A stretch of DNA of 57,980 bases. Origin: UBA877 sp034436335. GTDB taxonomy: Bacteria > Chloroflexota > Anaerolineae > Anaerolineales > Villigracilaceae. Positions within the stretch are counted from its first letter, which is position 1. Every line of letters begins with the position of its first letter. A program made the translations under genes and the position numbers. A model generated the notes under the pieces. It searched no databases and was not told the DNA's origin. It saw nothing but the letters and a program-made list of their open reading frames with translations. The stretch covers positions 1-57,980 of the forward strand of contig DAOTVO010000032.1 in assembly GCA_034436335.1 (NCBI GenBank), given 5' to 3'. Below, one piece after another: positions 16,534 to 22,833 of the stretch.

Positions 16534-16542
16534 TGTTATACT
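16534..16542 (+). promoter_or_regulatory. Extended -10 promoter of the caa3 oxidase operon
   Basis: TGTTATACT fits an extended -10 (TGn plus TATACT) 43 bases before the coxB start, with no good -35. It is about 40 bases from the divergent ACIII promoter, so one regulator bound between could act on both. Confidence 0.55.
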
Positions 16543-16584
16543 TGACCCGCATTCATTTCGCTTTCGTGATGTCGGAGGGAACGT

Positions 16585-17583
16585 ATGAAGCACTTCATCC
16601 TCGTTGCCATTCTCGTGGCGGCCTCGACCTTGCTCGTGTATACGGGGCTGAATAGCATCGGGCTCCTGCCGGCGCAGGCCAGCCTTCAGGCGGCGGCGGT
16701 TGACCGGCTGCTCAACGTTCATATCTGGCTGATTTCGTTTCTCTTTTCGCTGATTGTCGTCACCCTGCTCTACAGCCTGGTCGTCTTCCGGCGCAAAAAG
16801 GGGGAGACGGGGGAGGGGGCGCATATCGAGGGGAATACCAAACTCGAAATCTTCTGGACGATGATCCCGCTCTTTGTGGTCGTCTTTCTGGCCTATTTGG
16901 GGGCGCAGTCGCTGGGGGAGACGCGCCGCGTCGACCCGACCGCGCTCCAGGTCGAAGTCTTGGGCGGGCAGTGGTTCTGGTCGTTCACCTATCCCGATTA
17001 CGGCGTGACAACCGATACACTCTATCTTCCCGCTGACCGGCAGGTACTCCTGCGTATGACCAGCGCGGACGTGATTCATTCCTTCTGGGTGCCGGAGTTC
17101 CGCGTCAAGCAGGACCTGGTGCCGGGTCAGACGACCGAACTGCGCATCACGCCCACCCTGCCCGGCGAGTACAAGGTGCTGTGCGCCGAACTGTGCGGCG
17201 CCTCGCATGCTTACATGGAAGCCAAAGTCTATGTTGTCTCTCAGCAGGAATTCACTGCCTGGATCGAGGAACAGGCCTCGCAGGTGGTGCTCGATCCGGT
17301 TCAGCGCGGCCGCAAACTGGCCAACCAGTATTGTGTCGCTTGCCACTCGATTGACGGCAGCCAGAAGGTGGGGCCGACCTGGAAAGGGCTGGCCGACTCC
17401 GAGGTCCCGCTCTCGGACGGGACGACCATCCTGGCCGACGCCGAGTATCTGCGTGCCTCGATTGTCAATCCCAATCTGCATATCGTCGCCGGTTATCAGC
17501 CCAATGTGATGCCCAATTTCTCCAGCATCCTCGACCAGACTCAGGTGGAAGACCTGGTGGCGTATATTCAGAGTCTCAAGTAG
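16585..17583 (+). CDS. coxB: Cytochrome c oxidase subunit II with fused cytochrome c (caa3 type)
   Basis: 332 residues. Two membrane helices (about 48-68 and 90-108) precede a cupredoxin domain with a complete binuclear CuA site: His165 in ADVIHSFWVPEF, then Cys200, Glu202, Cys204, His208 and Met211 in VLCAELCGASHAYME. From about residue 235 a cytochrome c domain follows with CVACH (250-254) and Met309 in NVMPNF as the likely heme ligand. This marks a caa3 oxidase in which electrons reach CuA through a tethered cytochrome. Start follows GGAGGGAACGT. The stop TAG is also the first bases of a palindromic repeat. Confidence 0.95.
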   Translation: MKHFILVAILVAASTLLVYTGLNSIGLLPAQASLQAAAVDRLLNVHIWLISFLFSLIVVTLLYSLVVFRRKKGETGEGAHIEGNTKLEIFWTMIPLFVVVFLAYLGAQSLGETRRVDPTALQVEVLGGQWFWSFTYPDYGVTTDTLYLPADRQVLLRMTSADVIHSFWVPEFRVKQDLVPGQTTELRITPTLPGEYKVLCAELCGASHAYMEAKVYVVSQQEFTAWIEEQASQVVLDPVQRGRKLANQYCVACHSIDGSQKVGPTWKGLADSEVPLSDGTTILADAEYLRASIVNPNLHIVAGYQPNVMPNFSSILDQTQVEDLVAYIQSLK

Positions 17584-17608
17584 GTCGAACGGCCAATCTG
17601 ACCTGCAA
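17580..17608. repeat. Degenerate copy of the GTAGGTCGGATT palindrome at the coxB stop
   Basis: GTAGGTCGAACGGCCAATC then TGACCTGC resembles the 9361-9387 palindrome with several mismatches. As there, the TAG is the stop codon of the upstream respiratory gene. Confidence 0.55.
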
Positions 17609-17650
17609 GACAAACTGCCCGATTTCAAAGCAAGGAGCGAAACTGAACTT

Positions 17651-19486
17651 ATGAAGAAAATCTTTTCTCTTGGCCTTGTGCGCGGCCTGGCCTGGGAAAT
17701 CCTCGGCACCGCCATCGGTATCGGCTTCGTGACCCTCGTCCGCCTGCTGATGGGCTTGCCAGTCTGGAAAGCGGAGCCGGCGGTCGTCTTCGGGGCGCTC
17801 ATCGGGGCGTTGTTCTTTCTTTACGGTGTGGGCATTCTCGATGATTGGCTCAAGTGGGCCGCTGGCGAGGAGACCGAAGATCACCTTGACGATTCGCATC
17901 TCGGCTGGCGGCGCTACTTTGGCCCCTCGCTCGACCATAAGGTCATCGGCGTGCAGTACCTGGCGCTGTCGCTGCTGCTAATGGCCGTGGGCGGGACCTT
18001 TGCCCTTATCTTCCGCACCGAACTGGCGCAGACCCAGATGCAGTTCCTGACGCTGAACCATTACAACACGCTCATGTCGCTGCATGGAATGGTCATGATT
18101 GTCTCCATCTTGCTGGGGATTGCGGCCTTCATGAATTACCTGGTCCCGATGCTGATCGGGGCGCGCGACATGGCCTTCCCCCGGCTGAATTCCTTTTCGT
18201 TTTGGATCGCCGTCCCGGCGGGACTCATCCTGCTTTCCAGTCTGTTCCTGGGCGGGTTCGACACCGGCTGGACCGGCTACCCGCCGCTCTCGGCGCGCGC
18301 CCCGTTGGGGATGCAGATGTTCTTCCTGGGCGTTTCGCTGGCGGGGTTCTCGTCCATCCTGGGCGGGCTGAACATCATCGTCACCATCGTCCGCCTGCGG
18401 GCGAAGAGTATGGCAGCGTTCAAGATGCCCATCTTCGTCTGGGCGGCGCTGGCCACCTCGCTCATCAGCCTGACGGCCACGCAGTTGATTGGCCTGTCGT
18501 TCCAGATGGTGATGCTTCAGCGTCTCTTCGGCATGGGCTTCTTCGATCCGGCCAAGGGCGGCAACCCGATTCTCTTCCAGCATCTGTTCTGGTTCTACTC
18601 GCATCCGGCGGTGTACGTTTTCGTTCTGCCCGGCCTGGGCATCATCAGCGAACTGCTGCCGGTCTTCGTCCGCAAGCCGCTTTTCGGCTACCGCTGGGTG
18701 GCGATGTCCTCGCTGGGGATCGCCCTGGTGGGCTTCCTCGTTTGGGCGCACCACATGTTCACCTCCGGCATGGCTGAGTACCTGCGCGTCCCGTTCATGT
18801 ACAGTACCCTGCTGGTCGCCGTCCCGACCGGGGTCAAGTTCTTCTCCTGGGTGGCGACGGTCTGGCGCGGCAAGATTTCCTTCGATACGCCGATGCTCTT
18901 CCTGCTGGCGGGAATCATCGTCTTTCTGCTCGGCGGTCTTTCCGGGCCTCCGAATGCCACCATCTCGACCGACCTGCACCTGCACGACACCTACTACATC
19001 GTCGGCCACTTCCACGATACCATGTACGGCGGCTATATCTTCCCGTTCTTTGCCGCCATCTTCTACTGGTATCCCAAGATGACCGGCAAGCGCCTGAATG
19101 AGAAACTCGGCAAACTGCAATTCTGGCTGATGGCGCCCTCCTTCACGGTCATGTCGCTGTTGATGATGCGCGTCGGTTTGCTCGGCATGCGCCGCCGCAT
19201 CGCCGATTACGACCCGGCGCTGGGCTTCGACCTCTACCACGTGCTGATGACGACCATGGCCTTCCTGACCGCCCTGGGTGTCCTTGTTTTCTTCATCAAC
19301 CTGATTTACACCCGCCGTAAGGGACAGCCGGCGACGGGCAACGTCTGGAACTCGCGCTCGCCGGAGTGGCAGGTGCCCTCGCCGATGCCGGTTCACAACT
19401 ACGACCGCGAACTGGAGGTGGTGGGCGAACCCTACGATTACGGTTTGCCTGGCTCGCGTTACGTCAAATTTGAGGGAGAGGCATAA
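17651..19486 (+). CDS. coxA: Cytochrome c oxidase subunit I, A2-type
   Basis: 611 residues. All cofactor ligands are visible: His145 (heme a) in SLHGMVMI; His318 with Tyr322 (CuB and cross-linked Tyr) in YSHPAVY; His367 and His368 (CuB) in WAHHMF; His453 (heme a3) and His455 (heme a) in VGHFHDTM. Lys396 in VPTGVKFFSW is the K-channel lysine. The helix VI glutamate of A1 oxidases is alanine and is preceded by Tyr316-Ser317, the mark of A2 oxidases. About 95 extra N-terminal residues hold two additional predicted helices. It reduces oxygen to water and pumps protons in the membrane. Confidence 0.95.
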   Translation: MKKIFSLGLVRGLAWEILGTAIGIGFVTLVRLLMGLPVWKAEPAVVFGALIGALFFLYGVGILDDWLKWAAGEETEDHLDDSHLGWRRYFGPSLDHKVIGVQYLALSLLLMAVGGTFALIFRTELAQTQMQFLTLNHYNTLMSLHGMVMIVSILLGIAAFMNYLVPMLIGARDMAFPRLNSFSFWIAVPAGLILLSSLFLGGFDTGWTGYPPLSARAPLGMQMFFLGVSLAGFSSILGGLNIIVTIVRLRAKSMAAFKMPIFVWAALATSLISLTATQLIGLSFQMVMLQRLFGMGFFDPAKGGNPILFQHLFWFYSHPAVYVFVLPGLGIISELLPVFVRKPLFGYRWVAMSSLGIALVGFLVWAHHMFTSGMAEYLRVPFMYSTLLVAVPTGVKFFSWVATVWRGKISFDTPMLFLLAGIIVFLLGGLSGPPNATISTDLHLHDTYYIVGHFHDTMYGGYIFPFFAAIFYWYPKMTGKRLNEKLGKLQFWLMAPSFTVMSLLMMRVGLLGMRRRIADYDPALGFDLYHVLMTTMAFLTALGVLVFFINLIYTRRKGQPATGNVWNSRSPEWQVPSPMPVHNYDRELEVVGEPYDYGLPGSRYVKFEGEA

Positions 19487-19487
19487 C

Positions 19488-20249
19488 ATGGCTCACATCA
19501 CCAAATCTGCTGCCTTCCGCCTCGGGCTGATGGTCTTCAGCGCGCTGGCCGTGCTGACCGGCGTCGAGTTCGGCCTGGCGCTCTTCCTCAACGTTTGGCA
19601 GTTGCTCCTGCTGGTCGCCGTGCTCAAGGCCGGGCTGGTGCTGTATTACTACATGCACATCTACCGCCTGTTCCAGACCGACAAGACTCTCGATCACGAG
19701 TCCTTTGCCTACAAACTGGCCACCAACCGCATGGGACTGTGGCTGTTCTTCATCTCGGATTCGTTCATTTTCGGCGGCCTGATGATCGCCCGCATCAACC
19801 TGCTCGGCCTGACCCACCCGGAGTTGAATCAGTTCCTCGGCCTGGCCGTAACCTCCATCCTGCTCATCTCGTCCTTCTTCATGAACCGCGCCGAGACGGC
19901 CATGGCGCACGGCGACCGCAAGCAGTTCGCCGCCAGTACGGCCGTCACCCTGACCCTGGGCCTGCTCTTCCTGGTCGGCGTGGTCGGCGTCGAATGGCAG
20001 ATTGCCCCCTTCGGTCCCGGCGATGGCGTCCAGGGCGCGGTCTTCTACTCGATGACCGGTTTCCACGCCTTCCATGTCCTGACGGGCGTCATCTTCCTGT
20101 TCATCGTCCTGCGCAACGGGCTGCGCGGTCGCTACTCGCCGGAGAAACACTGGGGCGTGGAGGCTTGCGCCATCTACTGGCATTTCGTGGACGTGGTGTG
20201 GGTCTTTTTCTACCCGGCCTTGTATCTGGTCGGGACGGTGATCGTGTAG
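19488..20249 (+). CDS. coxDC: Fused cytochrome c oxidase subunits IV and III
   Basis: 253 residues from ATG 19488, set by GAGGGAGAG seven bases upstream and one base after the coxA stop; a frame opening at 19470 lies inside coxA. Residues about 8-60 (FSALAVLTGVEFGLALFLN, LVAVLKAGLVLYYYMHIYR) match the small prokaryotic subunit IV. From about residue 75 five more helices match subunit III: NRMGLWLFFISDSFIFGGL, FYSMTGFHAFHVLTGVIFL and WHFVDVVWVFFYPALYL. In caa3 operons these are normally two genes. Subunit III stabilises the catalytic core. Confidence 0.85.
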   Translation: MAHITKSAAFRLGLMVFSALAVLTGVEFGLALFLNVWQLLLLVAVLKAGLVLYYYMHIYRLFQTDKTLDHESFAYKLATNRMGLWLFFISDSFIFGGLMIARINLLGLTHPELNQFLGLAVTSILLISSFFMNRAETAMAHGDRKQFAASTAVTLTLGLLFLVGVVGVEWQIAPFGPGDGVQGAVFYSMTGFHAFHVLTGVIFLFIVLRNGLRGRYSPEKHWGVEACAIYWHFVDVVWVFFYPALYLVGTVIV

Positions 20250-20276
20250 AACAGACTTTCAGTCTGTCCTGGCATG

Positions 20277-20506
20277 GACAGCCCGGAAAGGCTATTCCTA
20301 AATGACAGCCCGGAAAGGCTGTCCTACAATGAATGACAGCCCGAAAAGGTTATTCCTAAATGACGGCCTGGAAAGGCTGTCCTACAATGAATGACAACCT
20401 GGAAAGGTTATTCCTAAATGACAGCCTGGAAAGGCTGTCCTACAATGAATGACAAGCCGGAAAGGCTATTCCTAAATGACAGCCTGGATAGGCTGTCCTA
20501 CAAAAA
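20277..20506. repeat. Four tandem 58-bp units, each with two hairpins
   Basis: Units start at 20277, 20335, 20393 and 20451. Each contains two stem-loops of the form GACAGCC-CGGAAA-GGCTGTC or GACAACC-TGGAAA-GGTTATT, joined by TCCTAAAT and CTACAATGAAT. Stem changes partly compensate (AGCC with GGCT, AACC with GGTT). An extra hairpin, ACAGACTTTCAGTCTGT, precedes the array. The whole coxDC-SCO gap is filled by it. Confidence 0.9.
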
Positions 20507-21124
20507 ATGTCTGTTGAACCTTCCTCCGAACGAACTTTTCTGTGGGTGGGATTGGGCATCCTGCTCGTCCTGGCGCTGGCCGTGGGCGGAGTCCTGCTGA
20601 CACGGCGTCCCGCCTACCGCGGCCTCCTGTACGACCCGCCCGTCCCGGCGCCCGATTTCAGCCTGCTCACCGCTGGGGAGCAGGAAGTCAGCCTGAGCGA
20701 TTTCCGCGGACGCGTCGTCCTGCTCTTCTTCGGCTACACCTCCTGCCCGGATGTCTGCCCGACGACGCTGGCCATCCTGCGTCAGGTGCGCGCCGGGCTG
20801 GGGGACGCGGCGGGCAGGCTGCAGGTCCTCTACGTGACGGTAGACCCCGACCGCGATACCCCCGACCGGGTGCAGGAATACGTCTCGGTCTTCGACCCGG
20901 CTTTCATCGGGTTGAGCGGCAGTCTCGAGGTCCTGGAAAAGACCTGGGCCGACTACGGGGTGACACGCGTCATCGAGCCGGCCTCCGATTCCGCCGCCGG
21001 GTATTTCGTTACCCATTCCACCCGTCTGTATCTCATTGACCCGCAGGGGCAATTGTTTCTCTCGTACACTTACGGCACACCGCCGGAGGATATTTTGCAT
21101 GACCTTCAGGAGTTGTTGAAATGA
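20507..21124 (+). CDS. SCO1/SenC-type copper chaperone for CuA
   Basis: 205 residues with one N-terminal membrane anchor (FLWVGLGILLVLALAVGGVLL) and a periplasmic thioredoxin-like domain. The copper-binding CxxxC is in YTSCPDVCPTTLAIL (about residues 80-84), and the third ligand His in FVTHSTRLYLID (about residue 168). SCO proteins deliver copper to, or reduce, the CuA cysteines of subunit II, which fits its place next to coxB. The ATG is the last part of the repeat array (ACAAAAAATG) with no clear Shine-Dalgarno, so translation may be weak or depend on the array. Confidence 0.92.
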   Translation: MSVEPSSERTFLWVGLGILLVLALAVGGVLLTRRPAYRGLLYDPPVPAPDFSLLTAGEQEVSLSDFRGRVVLLFFGYTSCPDVCPTTLAILRQVRAGLGDAAGRLQVLYVTVDPDRDTPDRVQEYVSVFDPAFIGLSGSLEVLEKTWADYGVTRVIEPASDSAAGYFVTHSTRLYLIDPQGQLFLSYTYGTPPEDILHDLQELLK

Positions 21125-21540
21125 GAAAGTTGCTGGCTGTTTCCCTGCTCGTTTTGCTGGCGGCCTGCACGCCGGCTTCTGCCGACCTGTCCGTTGGTGA
21201 CATCTGGGCGCGGCCCGGCCTGGCAGGTGGTAATTCGGCGGCCTATTTCGTCATCGAGAACTACGGCGCGGACGATACCCTGCTCTCGGCCTCCAGCGAC
21301 GTGGCCGAGGCGGTGGAACTGCATCAGACGCAGATGGAAGGCGACCAGATGCATATGCAGCACATGGCGCACGGGATTCCCATCCCGGCAGGCGGGCCGA
21401 CCCGCTTCGAGCCGGGCGGCCTGCACGTGATGTTCATCGGCCTGAAGCAGGATTTGAAAGCCGGCGATACCTTTGACCTGACGCTGGTCTTCGAGCAGGC
21501 GGGCGAGTTGACCGTTACGGTCACCGTGCGGGAGCCATGA
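21121..21540 (+). CDS. PCu(A)C copper chaperone lipoprotein
   Basis: 139 residues. Signal peptide with lipobox LLVLLAAC, so the mature protein is probably membrane-anchored outside the cell membrane. The copper site follows the H-M-x-HxM scheme of PCu(A)C: VELHQTQMEGDQMHMQHM around residue 62 and GLHVMFIGL near residue 102. The middle is unusually rich in Met and His. These proteins pass Cu(I) to SCO or to CuA. The start overlaps the SCO stop as ATGA and its own stop overlaps the next gene's start, so the four assembly genes are translationally coupled. Confidence 0.9.
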   Translation: MRKLLAVSLLVLLAACTPASADLSVGDIWARPGLAGGNSAAYFVIENYGADDTLLSASSDVAEAVELHQTQMEGDQMHMQHMAHGIPIPAGGPTRFEPGGLHVMFIGLKQDLKAGDTFDLTLVFEQAGELTVTVTVREP

Positions 21541-22025
21541 GCCGGGGCGAGGTTTTCCGGCGCATCGGCTGGGCGATGCTGATCGGCCTCGTCATCGGCG
21601 CGGCCATCAACGAGGTCACGTTTGTCCTGCTGCGCGAATCCTCGCGCCCGCCGCAGACTATCGAACTGGTCATCCCGCCCGGCGCGGCAGAGATGGTGGC
21701 GCGCGGCGAGCAGCCGCCCTCCCTTCCCGCCTCAATGACCTTCGTCGCCGGGGATGTGCTGCTTATCCGCAACCAGGACAGCGCCGCGCACCAGATGGGG
21801 CCGCTCTGGATTCCCGCCGGGAGCGAGGCGCGCCTGACCCTCGAGACGACCGGTAGTTTCGCCGACGCCTGTTCCTTCCAATCCACCAACTCCTTCAACT
21901 TCGATGTGCGCGAGCCTCTGACGGCCTGGACGCGCCTGCGCGGCATTCTGATGGCGGGCGTGCCGCTGGGCATTCTCCTCTCGCTGTATGCGCTGGTGGC
22001 CTGGCCGGGGAGGGGGAAGGAGTGA
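21537..22025 (+). CDS. Cupredoxin-like membrane protein of the oxidase assembly cluster
   Basis: 162 residues, not matched to a named family. A helix near the N-terminus (IGWAMLIGLVIGAAINEVTFVLL) and one near the C-terminus (ILMAGVPLGILLSLYALVAW) bracket an extracytoplasmic domain of about 95 residues. That domain reads like a cupredoxin: MTFVAGDVLLIRNQDSAAHQ, MGPLWIPAGSEARL, then ACSFQ. The His of AAHQMG and Cys of DACSF fall where cupredoxin copper ligands lie, but the second histidine after the cysteine is not evident. It may bind copper during oxidase assembly or be a structural relic. Context with SCO, PCuAC and SURF1 suggests the former. Confidence 0.6.
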   Translation: MSRGEVFRRIGWAMLIGLVIGAAINEVTFVLLRESSRPPQTIELVIPPGAAEMVARGEQPPSLPASMTFVAGDVLLIRNQDSAAHQMGPLWIPAGSEARLTLETTGSFADACSFQSTNSFNFDVREPLTAWTRLRGILMAGVPLGILLSLYALVAWPGRGKE

Positions 22026-22810
22026 GTGAGAAGGGAGAAGGAAGAAGGAAGATGTTGCGTCTCTACTTTTCGCGCCGCTGGTGGTGGACGACGCTGCTCA
22101 TGCTCCTGGCGGTCGGCGTGATGATTCGCCTGGGCCTCTGGCAACTCGATCGCCTGGCCGGTCGCCGCGCCTTCAACGAGCATGTGCGCCTGATGCAGGC
22201 CGCCGAACCCCTCGACCTGAACGCCGTCGCCGACCCCGCCGCGCTGACCGGCATGGAGTACCGCGCCGCCTTCGCCGGCGGTATCTACGACTTCGAGCAT
22301 CAGATTGCCCTGCGCAACCAATACTGGGGCGATCCCGATGGCATGGCCGAGTACGGCTACATCCTGCTCACGCCGCTGGTGCTGGAGGACGGCCGCGCCG
22401 TTCTCGTTGATCGCGGCTGGATCCCCGCCAATTACGCCGACCCGGCGGACTGGACGGCCTTCGACGAAGCGCCCGCCGCCTCCGTGACCGGCATCCTGCG
22501 CCTGCCGCTGACGGAGGGCGAAATGGGCGGCGGCGTCCCGGACCCGACGCCTGCCCCCGGCGAGAGGCGCCGCGTCTGGAATTTCCTCGACCTGGAGTCC
22601 CTGCGCCCGCAGATACCCTACACCCTGCTGCCGGTCTATCTCCAGCAGGCCCCGCCGGAGGGGGAACAGACCCTGCCCTACAAAGCGCTCCCACAACTGG
22701 AACTGAGTGACGGCCCGCATCTGGGCTATGCCCTGCAATGGTTCTTCTACGCCGGGCTGGTGTTCTTTGGCTATCCGGTGTATTTGAAGAGGCAGACCAC
22801 AAAAGATTGA
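22022..22810 (+). CDS. SURF1 family oxidase assembly factor
   Basis: 262 residues from a GTG that overlaps the previous stop; an ATG at 22052 preceded by AAGGAAG is an alternative and may be the true start, since the intervening codons come from a low-complexity GAAGGA tract. Two helices, one near each end (TTLLMLLAVGVMIRLGLWQL and LGYALQWFFYAGLVFFGYPVYL), surround the extracytoplasmic domain with the family's GLWQLDRLAGRRAFNE, VLVDRGWIP and LPVYLQ motifs. SURF1 helps insert heme a into subunit I. Heme A synthase genes are not in the window. Confidence 0.92.
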   Translation: MSEKGEGRRKMLRLYFSRRWWWTTLLMLLAVGVMIRLGLWQLDRLAGRRAFNEHVRLMQAAEPLDLNAVADPAALTGMEYRAAFAGGIYDFEHQIALRNQYWGDPDGMAEYGYILLTPLVLEDGRAVLVDRGWIPANYADPADWTAFDEAPAASVTGILRLPLTEGEMGGGVPDPTPAPGERRRVWNFLDLESLRPQIPYTLLPVYLQQAPPEGEQTLPYKALPQLELSDGPHLGYALQWFFYAGLVFFGYPVYLKRQTTKD

Positions 22811-22833
22811 CATCTTTGCGGTAAACTTAAGCC

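Noticed and set aside
20277..20506. CRISPR array
   Set aside because: Repeats are contiguous 58-bp units without unique spacers, and there are no cas genes; the hairpin-array reading fits better.
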